DNA from: Desulfovibrio sp. UIB00 | Lineage (GTDB): Bacteria; Desulfobacterota; Desulfovibrionia; Desulfovibrionales; Desulfovibrionaceae | Assembly (NCBI RefSeq): GCF_022508225.1 | Contig: NZ_JAETXJ010000005.1 | Span: forward strand, 1-64,000 | Direction: 5' to 3' | Length of the DNA: 64,000 bases | Shown: piece after piece, positions 55,339 to 64,000 of the stretch | Layout: the number at the start of each line of letters is the position of its first letter | How positions within the stretch are numbered: position 1 is the first letter of the stretch | Made by a program: the position numbers and the translations under genes | The notes under the pieces: generated by a model | Database searches by the model: none | Told to the model about the DNA's origin: nothing | What the model saw: only the letters and a program-made list of their open reading frames with translations

Positions 55339-58300
55339 TACCGCCGCCCGTGCGGGCGTTTACAGCCGGGTTGTACATGGCTTCAGCAGTGGCTGCGGGC
55401 AGCACAAAGCGCCCTCTGGAGGCCGCCCGCACCTTGTAGGTAAAGGTCTGGCGGTCGCCGTTCAGATCCACAAAGAAGATGCCCCTGTCCTCGCGGCGTT
55501 CATAGCGCACCAGCCCGTCCTGCGGCTGACTCTGCCCGTTCTTTTCCAGCACGGGTTCAAAGCCGCCGGGCAGCAGATCCAGCAACACCACGTTGTTGAT
55601 TTCTCCACTGGCCTGAACCGCCAGTTCAACCGTGATGACATCGCCAAGCCTGGCTGCGGTTATGGTCTCACCCTTGGAGTCAAGGTAGCGTCGTTGCAGG
55701 CTGATGCCATTGGAAGCATCGCTCATGACCGCGCGGTCAAAACCTTCTGTGGTTACCAGCAGGCTGAGCAATGGTTCGCCCTGCGGCATTTCGACGCGGT
55801 AGCGGGTGCAGCCCGGCGCATCAAGAACAAGCGCTCCGCCAAGGGGCGACGCCTTGCCCTCCGCCGGGGTAAAGCCCTGCGCGTACTGCTGGCAGGTCAG
55901 GCTGAGGTTGTCAGCCTTGAGGGCGGTTGCTTCACCCATGACCAGCAGGGTCCTAGCCCCAAGGCCCATATCCACCGTGGTGGCATTAGTGCTGAAGGCG
56001 CTGTCCAGCAGGTCGGCCATGCGCAGTTGTTTTTTCTTTTCCGGGAAGTGCCGCACCACCATGAGGGCATGCAGCGCCCGGACAGCGCCATTGCTCATGA
56101 ATTCGTCATCGCAGCGGGTGAGTGCCGCAGGCATGCGCTGTTCGGCCCTGCGCCGCAGCCGCAGCATATCGTAGCTGTCCGCCAGAAAGGCGGCGGCTAT
56201 GTCGTTTTCCCATCCCTTGAAGTTGTCCTTGAGCCACTGCTCGATGCGCTCCAGATCCTGAGTCATGATGCGGCCATCACGTTGCAGAATCCAGGCCCCG
56301 TAGAGCTTGACGCGGGCATCGGCCATGTCGGTGGGCGAGCGGCCCACAATGGATTCAAGGGTATCGAGCAGGTTGTGCGAAAGCCCCTCGGGCGTGACGG
56401 TTCCGCTGTCCCGCAGGGTCAGCAGAAAGTCCGCCGCGTAGGCGGTGACAAAGTCATTGGCTGTGCCGCCGGGCCACAGGCTTACGCCTTCATACTGGGT
56501 AAAGTTGCCCATGATGGCGCTCAATGCGGCGCTGATAACCTTGTTGCCGCGCTTGAGCATGGTCTCGGGGCTGATGTTGGGATTGCGCAATACCTCGTGC
56601 CGCGCCTCGGGCGAACCCAGCAGGGCGGCGTAGGGCATGGCTCGGCTGATGAGCTGCTCCGTGCAGCCGTAAGGGTAGGTGTCCAGCCGCGCAAGCAGCG
56701 AACGCAGGGCAAGCACGGGCATGGCGCCCACACTGGCCTGTCCCTGGGCCTCAAAAGGATACAGGTTGCGCTGCACGTCAACGCTTGTGGGGCCGCGCAG
56801 CGGGGTAACGCTCTCCGTGCGCAGACGCGGCATGGGCGGGCGTATGGATACAGTCTGTGTGCGGATAACTGGCTTGCCAGCCTTGACGTTGTCCGCTCCG
56901 GCTTTGTCTGCCTTGGGATTTTCAAGGCTTGCCGTAAAGCGCACGGCGGCTTCGCCAAGGATATCCTGCGCCCGCATGCGGAAGTTGATGGTTGCCTCAC
57001 CGTTTTCATCCACGGTCACGGTTTGGGGTGCGGGTTCCTGAGCAAAGGCCAGCCCGCCGGAGGCGCTTTCCATCTTCACGCGTACCCGCGCGCCGGGGCC
57101 GCTGCCTTCAATGGTGTTGGCCACAACCAGCGCGCCGTCAAACTCGTCGCCGGGGGCGGCTGCCAGCGGCAGCAAGGGCTTGAGAATAAGCGTGCCGCGC
57201 ACTTCCATGGAAGCCTCTGTTCTGCCCGCCAGGGCAATGCCCTGTCTGGGTGCGGCGCTGCCCACGGCCATGATGCGGATTTTGCCGCTGGCGTACTGCG
57301 GCACGGTAAAGCGCACCTCAGTACCCTTGGCGTCCACTGGCACAATTTCCTGCCACAGGGCAAAGGGCGGCTCGCCCCTGCGTTTGAAAGGATTAAGGAA
57401 GCGCCCGCCGGGGCCGGACATGTCGCCGCCGAAACCGGGAATGCGCCCGCGCAGGCGCGCATGGTCGGGCATGAGCAGATCAAATATCTGGGCGGTGCTC
57501 ACATCCAGCGCCCGGTCACCTAAAAGGTCGCGCAGCGGGTCTGGCGTGGTAAAGCCCGTGAGTTGCAGCACACCCTCATCCACGGCAAAAATCAGCGCGC
57601 GGCCCGGCACCCGGGAGGTAAGCCGCACGGTGACGGTATCGCCCGGCAAGGCCCGCGCCGGGGCGGTAAGGGCAAGGCCCAGATCGCGCTGGTCAATGCC
57701 CGCCATGAAGGGAGCCACGGCGACCACGTGCGGTTTCATGTAGATCACGTCCGAATCCAGCGAACGGGCGTAGGAAACGTTTACATAGCCTCGACCCTGG
57801 AAGTCATCGGGAATGCGGATTTCCTGCACGCTTTCGCCAGCCTGCGCCGTGAACCATGCCTGAGCCAGCACGTTTTCGCGCTCAATGGTGATGAGGCCCG
57901 CGCCCGCGTAGGGCGTGGAAATACGCATTTTGATGGTGTCGCCGGGGGAGTACTGCTGCTTGTCGAGCTTGAGGCGCAGATCGCCCTTGGCAAGAGATTC
58001 CGTTGAAAGGGCCGAAGGCTGGGCAAGTCTGTCGCCAGCCACTGTGTAGGGGATGACCGCCAGTACGGCCCCGTCTGTCTGACGCACGGTGAGCAGAAAA
58101 TCACCCGCATCAGTGGTGGGCAGTGGCAGGGAGAGGCCCTGCGTTCCGAAATCAAGAGTTTTGCGCGTCAGTTCCGTATCGACGGGCGTGGCGTCATAGC
58201 GGTATTCGCCCCTGGAATCCGTTACCAGACTGTTGACATAGCGCCGGGCAGAAAACACGGCTTCGGCCTTGGCAAGGTTTACGGGCGCAAGGTCGTTGTT

Positions 58301-61063
58301 CAGCACCAGCAGGCGCAGGGATGCCTTGGCGTTTTGCGGGATGTAGTCAAGGTTGTTGACCTCGCCTTCGGGCTTGTAGCCAAGAGCCACCACCAGAGGC
58401 GAGAACAGCGCGTCAAGCTGGCGGGTAACGGCCCTGCCGCCCGCAGGCTCAAAGCCTTCTATCTGCACGGCCCCGCGCAGAGTACCGGCCTGCAACCTGC
58501 CCAGAGGCAGGGCAAAGGCGGCTATGCCCTTGCTGTCTGTAAATGCTGCGGGCAGTTCCAGAGACTGGCCTTCGCCCTCAAAGCCCGCAGGCTCATAGAA
58601 TGTATAGTCTTCGTATCCTGCAAAGTGCAGGCGGCTTTTTTCCGTGCGCAGGGTCGCTTGAACGCGGTGATTGACCGCAGGTTCGCCATACAGATTGTCC
58701 AGCCGCGCCTGCGCTTCCATAGCCGGGGCCTCCTGCCCGGTGCGTATCCAGCCCTTGGGCGCTGCGGGCGTAAACGAGGCTGCAAGGGCCAGGGTGTCGG
58801 GCTGGAATTCTTCAACGCGTACGCGGGTGCTGCCCAACACGGGCGAAGCGCCGGATCGGGCAGTGTCGCCCGGCAGGCGCACATCAAGCTGGTACGAGCC
58901 AACGGCGGCATCCTCGGGGCAGGCCCAGTCAAAGGAATTCAGGCCGTCTTCGCCCACGGTAAAGGCGCGGCGCATTACCTCCGCCCCGGTGGGGCTGACA
59001 AGCACCGCCTCCAGCGGCAGACCGGCGGGCATGGGCTGCCAGTCAAACCGCCGCACAATGCAGCCAAAGTGCAGGGTCTCGCCCGGCAGGTAGATGCCGC
59101 GCTGGCTGAAAACCGAGGCGCTGAGGCCATCCGCCGAGGTGTGGCGGCCAGAAATGGCAAAGTTGCTGTAATCCACCATACGGGTGGCATCGTCCAGTGA
59201 GAGCCACGCCAGATCCTGCGGGCCAGCGTCTTTGGCCGCATCGGCGGTTTTTCCGGCTGCGGGGGCCAGAGCCACCACGGCCACCGGGCGTTTTTCGCGT
59301 TCAAGGCCATTGGCGGGCGGCAGGTCGGCGCGGCCCTGCGCGTTGGTGACGGCGCTTTGCAGCGGCAAACCGTTAAGACCCAGCAGGCGCACTTCCGCGC
59401 CCTGCACGGGCTGACCAGTGCCCAGATGCTGCACAAAGACCGTGCGCGCTCCGTCTCCCGCCATTTTAACCGTCAGGCCCATATCTGTAACCAGCAGCAG
59501 GCGAGCAGCATAGGCAATGGATTTATCACCGCTGTACCCGGTCAGCTCTATGCGCATGAGCCCGTGCACCGGCTCCTTGCCGCCGCGCAGCAGCGGGGCC
59601 AGATCAAGCACGGGAAAGGAAGAAGCGCCTGCCTGTTCCTTGCGTACTTCAATGCGCCCTTCCACCACATCGCTCATGACGTCCATATCCGCCGTGGGGT
59701 ATTCAAAGCCGGATTCTTTTGCGGCAAGGGCCAGAAAAGGATCGCGGACTCGCTCGGCGCGCCAGGCCACGGAGGTAAGACCTGTGGCGTAAATATCCAG
59801 TTTTTTCTGGCCGCTCAGGGTCAGCACGTTGCCGGGCTGCAAAAAGCCCACTTCGGTGCCGAGGGAGGGTACAGTCATGATAAAGCGGCGAACCTGCGCT
59901 GTTTCCGGCCCTGCTGTGGAGGGCAGGCCCTTGTCCACGGCGGCAAGCAGGCCACGCCCGGCCTCTGCGGGAATGCGCAGCAAAATACGGTCTGCCGGTT
60001 CATCGGCTGCCTGCATCAGCTCCGGCTTGAGTCGTGTGCCGTTTTTAACGTCATCGGGGCTGATGGCGGGCATTTTTGTCCAGTCAGCATCTTTCCCTGC
60101 CTCGGCGGTGAGCTTGCGGGGCAACTGGATAAGCTCAAGCTTGCGCAACAACTCTGTGGGCAGGACGCGCAGGGTGGTTTTGACCTCGAGCTGAAATTTT
60201 TTGTCCAGCTTGTCGTCATAGACGGGATTAATGGTAATTTTAGCCACATCCATCAGGCGGGCGCGCCCGGTGATGGAGAAGAGGGCCTCCACGCTCGGCG
60301 GAGCCTTGGCGTCCTTTTTGGGCGCAACGACCACGCATTTGCCCGAGCCTTCGGCAAATGCGGGCAAGCCCTTGATGCTGATGCGGGCGGCGGCGTTGTT
60401 TTCCGGCAGGGCTGTGACGGGCGCGGTGACGACCACCTCGTCGCGGCGTTCGTTCCACACAAGGCGGGGCGCGCCAAGGGCAAGGCCGCTTTTGGCATCG
60501 CTGGGGGCAATGCTAATGCGCCCATCCATATCCTGCGTGCCCACGGGCCAGATAAAGCGCAAGGGCACGGAAACGGCGTGCGCGCCCTTGGGCGAGGGAT
60601 CAATCCAGAAGGTTTCCTTGCCCACGCGCACGGCCTGGGGCTGGGTGGCGTATACGGCCTGCCGCTTGAGAGAGAACCGTCCCGGTAAAGCCATTTTTTC
60701 CAGCGAAATGGTGTAGCGGGTATCAGGCGACAAGTGCTCCTTGGGGGTAAATTCCATGGTGGAGTCGTCAACCCAGCGCCACACGCCAGCCACGGGCGGG
60801 GTCATGCGCACGCCATCCACAACGCGTCCTTCCTCTCCAGCCGGGGAAGAGGCGCACTGGCGCGACCAATCCGCGCCGTATTCTTTTTTGCAGCGGGCTT
60901 CATCCACCTGAAAAGTTATGGAAAACCCTTCGCGGCGCAGCCAGTTGTCCTCCTGCGGATTGCTGGGGGCGGCAACCCGGTAGGCAGGCCCGGCCAGAGC
61001 CGGAGCGGCTTGCAGAAAAACAGCCAGAATTATGAGCAGGAAACGCAGTGGCGTTGTCGGCAT
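55322..61063 (-). CDS. Bacterial alpha-2-macroglobulin (YfhM-type protease trap)
   Basis: A 1913-residue envelope protein thought to trap host or rival proteases in the periplasm. The start at 61063 has GGAGGAA and gives a signal peptide (MPTTPLRFLLIILAVF, cleavage after ALA). Domain order from the sequence: MG-like N-terminal region, MG3/MG10-like domains, a bait region, A2M_N, A2M_2 with the thioester motif YGCTEQL (Cys at about 1485) that forms a covalent bond with attackers, and the C-terminal receptor-like domain. There is no lipobox Cys after the signal, unlike E. coli YfhM, so it is probably free or held by another means. It is translationally coupled to pbpC. Confidence 0.94.
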   Translation of the reverse strand: MPTTPLRFLLIILAVFLQAAPALAGPAYRVAAPSNPQEDNWLRREGFSITFQVDEARCKKEYGADWSRQCASSPAGEEGRVVDGVRMTPPVAGVWRWVDDSTMEFTPKEHLSPDTRYTISLEKMALPGRFSLKRQAVYATQPQAVRVGKETFWIDPSPKGAHAVSVPLRFIWPVGTQDMDGRISIAPSDAKSGLALGAPRLVWNERRDEVVVTAPVTALPENNAAARISIKGLPAFAEGSGKCVVVAPKKDAKAPPSVEALFSITGRARLMDVAKITINPVYDDKLDKKFQLEVKTTLRVLPTELLRKLELIQLPRKLTAEAGKDADWTKMPAISPDDVKNGTRLKPELMQAADEPADRILLRIPAEAGRGLLAAVDKGLPSTAGPETAQVRRFIMTVPSLGTEVGFLQPGNVLTLSGQKKLDIYATGLTSVAWRAERVRDPFLALAAKESGFEYPTADMDVMSDVVEGRIEVRKEQAGASSFPVLDLAPLLRGGKEPVHGLMRIELTGYSGDKSIAYAARLLLVTDMGLTVKMAGDGARTVFVQHLGTGQPVQGAEVRLLGLNGLPLQSAVTNAQGRADLPPANGLEREKRPVAVVALAPAAGKTADAAKDAGPQDLAWLSLDDATRMVDYSNFAISGRHTSADGLSASVFSQRGIYLPGETLHFGCIVRRFDWQPMPAGLPLEAVLVSPTGAEVMRRAFTVGEDGLNSFDWACPEDAAVGSYQLDVRLPGDTARSGASPVLGSTRVRVEEFQPDTLALAASFTPAAPKGWIRTGQEAPAMEAQARLDNLYGEPAVNHRVQATLRTEKSRLHFAGYEDYTFYEPAGFEGEGQSLELPAAFTDSKGIAAFALPLGRLQAGTLRGAVQIEGFEPAGGRAVTRQLDALFSPLVVALGYKPEGEVNNLDYIPQNAKASLRLLVLNNDLAPVNLAKAEAVFSARRYVNSLVTDSRGEYRYDATPVDTELTRKTLDFGTQGLSLPLPTTDAGDFLLTVRQTDGAVLAVIPYTVAGDRLAQPSALSTESLAKGDLRLKLDKQQYSPGDTIKMRISTPYAGAGLITIERENVLAQAWFTAQAGESVQEIRIPDDFQGRGYVNVSYARSLDSDVIYMKPHVVAVAPFMAGIDQRDLGLALTAPARALPGDTVTVRLTSRVPGRALIFAVDEGVLQLTGFTTPDPLRDLLGDRALDVSTAQIFDLLMPDHARLRGRIPGFGGDMSGPGGRFLNPFKRRGEPPFALWQEIVPVDAKGTEVRFTVPQYASGKIRIMAVGSAAPRQGIALAGRTEASMEVRGTLILKPLLPLAAAPGDEFDGALVVANTIEGSGPGARVRVKMESASGGLAFAQEPAPQTVTVDENGEATINFRMRAQDILGEAAVRFTASLENPKADKAGADNVKAGKPVIRTQTVSIRPPMPRLRTESVTPLRGPTSVDVQRNLYPFEAQGQASVGAMPVLALRSLLARLDTYPYGCTEQLISRAMPYAALLGSPEARHEVLRNPNISPETMLKRGNKVISAALSAIMGNFTQYEGVSLWPGGTANDFVTAYAADFLLTLRDSGTVTPEGLSHNLLDTLESIVGRSPTDMADARVKLYGAWILQRDGRIMTQDLERIEQWLKDNFKGWENDIAAAFLADSYDMLRLRRRAEQRMPAALTRCDDEFMSNGAVRALHALMVVRHFPEKKKQLRMADLLDSAFSTNATTVDMGLGARTLLVMGEATALKADNLSLTCQQYAQGFTPAEGKASPLGGALVLDAPGCTRYRVEMPQGEPLLSLLVTTEGFDRAVMSDASNGISLQRRYLDSKGETITAARLGDVITVELAVQASGEINNVVLLDLLPGGFEPVLEKNGQSQPQDGLVRYERREDRGIFFVDLNGDRQTFTYKVRAASRGRFVLPAATAEAMYNPAVNARTGGGNVTVE

Positions 61064-61392
61064 GATTCCTCCGCAGTGCGGTAAAGGGCAGGAGCGAAAA
61101 TCCGGTGCCCGCATGGCCCGGAGCGCTGCAAAACAGGTGGAATTATGAAGGAAGCGCCCGCTAACGCTACGCGTTAACAGGTGCTATGCTATGAATGCCG
61201 GATTCGGCACTATTTGTCTACGGCAGTCATGGAACAGGGACGGGGGCTGCTGATTTGCGCCGGGGGGAGGCGCAATCCGCAAAGGTTGAAGAAGTATATA
61301 GGGCCGTGGGACACGGTGGTCTGCACACACAAAAAATGTGCGGAATCGCACAGCCTAGTGCCTTGAGGCCGTGCCCTGAGATGTGTGTCGGC
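61064..61392. other. Gap between the Ppx/GppA gene and the alpha-2-macroglobulin gene
   Basis: No gene seen in about 330 bases. A small hairpin (TAACGC/GCGTTA at 61162-61176) is present. It should hold the promoter for the macroglobulin-pbpC pair on the minus strand, but no clear hexamer pair was found. Confidence 0.35.
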
Positions 61393-62313
61393 CTAGTGCG
61401 CCAGCCCGGGGCAAGCCCGGTCTTCAAGGCTGTCCGCATTGAGCCACATGTGACGGATAATGCCATCCACAAGGCCTATCTTGGGTATGATGAGCTGCTT
61501 TGCACCCGACATGTCAACCACGCCGAGGAATATGTCCAGTGCCGGAACAATAACGTCCGCCCGGTAGGCGTTGAGGCCGTATTTTTCCATGCGGCCTTCC
61601 AGCGGCAAGGCCAGCAGATCCTTGTAGAGGGCGCGTAGTTCCGGCGCGCCAACGGGCTTGCCGTCCCGTTTTTCGAGCAGCTTTGAAACTTTGTTGATAT
61701 TGCCCCCAGAGGCAATGACGCATTCCGGCGCGTAGGTTTCACCCAGCCTGCGCATTTCTGCGGTAAATCGCTCGCGTTCCGCCGGGTTCACCGCATTGGC
61801 GAGAATGCGCACCGTGCCGAGCTGAAAGGAAAAAGCCTCTTGCAGCTTGCCATCGCGCAGGGCTACCACCTCTGTGCTGCCGCCGCCCACATCCACATAC
61901 AGGGCGCTGCTCACATCGGTGTATCGGGCAAGGGCATTGGCGTTAAAAAGAATCTGCGCTTCTTCCAGCCCGCTGATGATATCTATGCGCAGGCCTGTTT
62001 TTTCGCGCACAAGATTCATGATGTCCTGCCCGTTGGCGGCATCACGCATGGCGCTGGTGGCGCAGATGCGGTAGTGGTCAACCCCGTAGGCCCGCATGAT
62101 GTGGGCAACGCCGATCATGGCGTCCACAAAGGCGGCCTGCTTTTGTTCAGAGATGGCCCCGTAAAGGAAAACATCCGTCCCAAGGCGAATGGGAATGCGA
62201 AGATAGGCGTTTTTTTTGACTGGCTTGTCGGGGCTCAGCTCTTCAACATTGCTGATGAGAAAGCGTATGGCGTTGGAGCCCACGTCAATGGCGGCAAGCA
62301 TGCTGGGTTTCAC
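61393..62313 (-). CDS. Ppx/GppA family phosphatase
   Basis: Exopolyphosphatase or guanosine pentaphosphatase of 306 residues, an ASKHA-fold enzyme. The N-terminal phosphate loop AAIDVGSNAIRFLI and the second loop YVDVGGGSTEVVAL bind ATP-like phosphates, and SAMRDAANG has the catalytic region. The start is a GTG at 62313 with GAGGAG upstream. It is the short version with no HD extension. Lying behind ppk1, it probably counterbalances polyphosphate synthesis; ppx and gppA cannot be told apart by sequence alone. Confidence 0.92.
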   Translation of the reverse strand: MKPSMLAAIDVGSNAIRFLISNVEELSPDKPVKKNAYLRIPIRLGTDVFLYGAISEQKQAAFVDAMIGVAHIMRAYGVDHYRICATSAMRDAANGQDIMNLVREKTGLRIDIISGLEEAQILFNANALARYTDVSSALYVDVGGGSTEVVALRDGKLQEAFSFQLGTVRILANAVNPAERERFTAEMRRLGETYAPECVIASGGNINKVSKLLEKRDGKPVGAPELRALYKDLLALPLEGRMEKYGLNAYRADVIVPALDIFLGVVDMSGAKQLIIPKIGLVDGIIRHMWLNADSLEDRACPGLAH

Positions 62314-62653
62314 TCTGTCTCCTCTAGAGAGTTTAACACTTGAAATACTCGCTTACGGCAGCTCGCATTTCTCGGCAAGGATTTTCAGAAAAATCCTTGC
62401 CGAGCAGTTAACTCACTTCATTCGTAAACTGCTCTTGCGGCAGTGGGTGAAATGCCTGGCGGTAGTACGTCGCGCCCTGAGGCGCGGTTCAGCAAGACTA
62501 CACCAAGACCGCAGGAATATACACTGGTTTTTAGGGCGAGGGGTGCAGGAAAACCTGCGACTTCAGGGTTTCTTTACATTGGATGCCTGCATGTCGGCGT
62601 AGATTTTTTCAGCACCCACGCCAAACAGTCAGGCCCTTGAATGGCAAGCAGCC
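62314..62653. other. Gap between ppk1 and the Ppx/GppA gene
   Basis: No gene seen. A strong perfect hairpin (listed separately) lies at its low-coordinate end. Near it, CTCGC/CTTACGGCAG and CTCTTGCGGCAG-like short motifs recur, which hints at a small dispersed repeat. Confidence 0.45.
62371..62404. repeat. Perfect 15-bp inverted repeat between ppk1 and the Ppx gene
   Basis: CTCGGCAAGGATTTT at 62371-62385 pairs with its exact complement at 62390-62404 around a 4-base loop (CAGA). The AT part is next to the loop and the GC part at the base, the reverse of a normal terminator, and no T run follows on either strand. Confidence 0.8.
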
Positions 62654-64000
62654 CTAAGTTTCAGCTAGTGCGCCAGCCGTGTCGTCGCGCGCGGTGGCAG
62701 GTGTCGTGCGCGCGGGCTTTCGGTTCTTGGTTGCAGGTGACCGTGACTTTTTGGCCCGGCTTATTTCGGTCTGAGCGGCAGGCGCATCTGTTGCAGGGCG
62801 TGCGGCCATGCGGCTGTAATATTCGTGGAGCACCGTCTGCGAGCGGCAGGGGGCCACGGATTCGCCCTTGCTGTATTTGTTGACCCCAGTGCCGTCAAGA
62901 ATGCGGGCCTTGACGTTGTCCGCCCACTGGATGTCAAAAATATCCCGCAGATTTTGGCGTAGGGCCGGGCAGTGGACAGGGGCCGCCACCTCCAGCCTGC
63001 GGTCAAGATTGCGGGGCATCCAGTCGGCGCTTGAGATATAGGCCAGCTCGCTGCCGTTGTTGCAAAAGAGCGCAATGCGCGCATGCTCGAGAAATTTGTC
63101 CACAATGCTGATAGCCCGGATGTTTTCGCTCAGATCCTGAACCTGCGGCTTGAGGCAGCAGGCGCTACGCACAATAAGGCGTATTTCCACCCCGGCCTTG
63201 CTGGCGCGGTAAAGCAGCCGGATCATGGATTCATCGGTGAGGCTGTTGAGTTTTACGTGGATATAGGCTTTTTTCCCGGCTTTGGCATTGCGTATTTCTC
63301 GCTCAATGGCGTTGGTGAAAAAGGCGCGCATGCACTGGGGGGCCGCCACCAGCTCCCGGCACGAAACCGGCTTGTGCGATGCATTGAGAAAATTGAAGAT
63401 GGTGCGGGCGTCTTCCGCAAATCCGGGATTGGCGGACAGAAGGCCCATGTCGCTATACAGGCGGGCTGTGTCTTCGTTGAAGTTGCCGGTGCCGATATAG
63501 ACATAACCTGTTTTTTTGCTGCCCTCGACGCGCTCAACAAGAATGACCTTGCTGTGCACCTTGAGGTCTTTGAGGCCGTGGATAACGCGCACCCCGCCCT
63601 GATGCAGCATGTCGATGCTTTTGACGTTGCGCTCTTCGTCAAAGCGGGCCATGAGCTCCACGCAGGCCGTAACCCGTTTGCCGTTCTGCGCTGCGTTTAT
63701 AAGGGCGTTGATGATGCGTGAATGGTCAGCAGTACGGTACAGGGTGATAGAAATATCCGTCACCTTGGGGTCGATGGCCGCCTCGCACAGAAATTCCACC
63801 ACATGATTGAAAGTATGGTAGGGAAAGTGCAACAGAATATCCTTGCTGCGCACCACCTTGAGAATGCTGGAAAAGGGTTTGATATCCGGATGGGTGAGGG
63901 CGGGCATGACGGCGTTTTCCAGATCTGGCCGCACGCGCGGAAAGTTCATGAGGCTGCGCATCATATGGTAGCGCGCGCCGGGGTCAAGCTCGCTTTTCTT
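62654..64000 (-). CDS. ppk1: Polyphosphate kinase 1, C-terminal part (5' end outside the window)
   Basis: Partial: at least 448 residues are encoded, and the frame is open to the right edge (first codons read KKSELDPGARYHMM, which is the end of the head domain in this family). The two phospholipase-D-like C-terminal domains are here, with KVVRSKDILLHFPYHTFNHV (catalytic His region), HSKVILVER (second His) and YIGTGNFNEDTARLY. The enzyme makes polyphosphate chains from ATP at the membrane. The last 50 residues are Lys/Arg/Ala/Thr-rich (EISRAKKSRSPATKNRKP) and not part of the family; they might bind DNA or polyphosphate. Confidence 0.95.
   Translation of the reverse strand, partial: KKSELDPGARYHMMRSLMNFPRVRPDLENAVMPALTHPDIKPFSSILKVVRSKDILLHFPYHTFNHVVEFLCEAAIDPKVTDISITLYRTADHSRIINALINAAQNGKRVTACVELMARFDEERNVKSIDMLHQGGVRVIHGLKDLKVHSKVILVERVEGSKKTGYVYIGTGNFNEDTARLYSDMGLLSANPGFAEDARTIFNFLNASHKPVSCRELVAAPQCMRAFFTNAIEREIRNAKAGKKAYIHVKLNSLTDESMIRLLYRASKAGVEIRLIVRSACCLKPQVQDLSENIRAISIVDKFLEHARIALFCNNGSELAYISSADWMPRNLDRRLEVAAPVHCPALRQNLRDIFDIQWADNVKARILDGTGVNKYSKGESVAPCRSQTVLHEYYSRMAARPATDAPAAQTEISRAKKSRSPATKNRKPARTTPATARDDTAGALAET

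Noticed and set aside
55091-57523. A long plus-strand frame across pbpC and the macroglobulin gene
   Set aside because: It crosses the junction of two certain genes on the other strand and has no family match.

Overview
The window looks like chromosomal DNA of a sulfate-reducing bacterium of the genus Desulfovibrio or a close relative. The marker genes are a D. gigas-type molybdenum aldehyde oxidoreductase (mop), a Desulfovibrio-style hybrid cluster protein with its Crp/Fnr regulator, a Desulfovibrio-type outer-membrane porin, and a mop-linked cluster whose members I recall from D. vulgaris as the DVU_155x families. Gene density is high and codon use is GC-rich and even. I saw no rRNA, tRNA, insertion sequence, phage or CRISPR array.

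Layout. (1) 395-9941, + strand: a type I secretion system (TolC-like, ABC exporter with C39-like domain, HlyD-like adaptor), then a membrane protein with a degenerate HD-GYP domain and a glycosyltransferase. A GGDEF(degenerate)-EAL membrane protein lies opposite (10014-11651, -). This resembles a Lap-type, c-di-GMP-controlled surface adhesin export locus; the adhesin and its protease are not in the window. (2) 11968-18388: a class V aminotransferase divergent from an ABC import operon with one binding protein, one fused double permease and two different ATPases; 2-aminoethylphosphonate is a candidate substrate. (3) 18859-20403: a major porin with a clear promoter and terminator. (4) 20928-23821, -: regulator, cupin and hcp, a nitrosative-stress module with a GTAAC-N4-GTTAC palindrome placed like a class II activator site. 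(5) 23961-26240, -: a polysaccharide export protein and a small lipoprotein. (6) 26534-39160, +: a MoeA-like protein, mop, and a tightly overlapped run of eight genes: a GltD/ferredoxin/CCG fusion flavoprotein, zinc ribbon, methyltransferase, C_GCAxxG_C_C protein, MJ0619-like radical SAM enzyme, truncated CoA-ligase-like adenylating enzyme, MocA-like/HD fusion and histidine phosphatase. This looks like a dedicated maturation and redox system for the aldehyde oxidoreductase and is the most interesting part of the window. (7) 39209-40587, -: a YkgJ-type cysteine-cluster protein and a paired SMR transporter whose leader can fold over its own ribosome binding site. (8) 40950-48119, -: guaB, guaA, tatB, tatC, hisB, a lipoprotein gene and hisA; from tatB onward each gene overlaps the next by 4 bases. 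(9) 48813-52890, +: ffh, rpsP, khpA, rimM, mutM; trmD and rplS, commonly after rimM, are absent here. (10) 52951-64000, -: pbpC, a bacterial alpha-2-macroglobulin, a Ppx/GppA phosphatase and the 3' part of ppk1, which runs off the right edge.

How the parts work together: regions 1 and 5 concern the cell surface, 2 and 3 nutrient uptake, 4 nitrosative stress, 6 aldehyde oxidation with molybdenum cofactor chemistry, 8 and 9 housekeeping, and 10 envelope protection and polyphosphate metabolism. Starts were moved to internal codons where a Shine-Dalgarno sequence, signal peptide or catalytic N-terminus required it. Functions are by recognition of motifs and families from the sequence alone.
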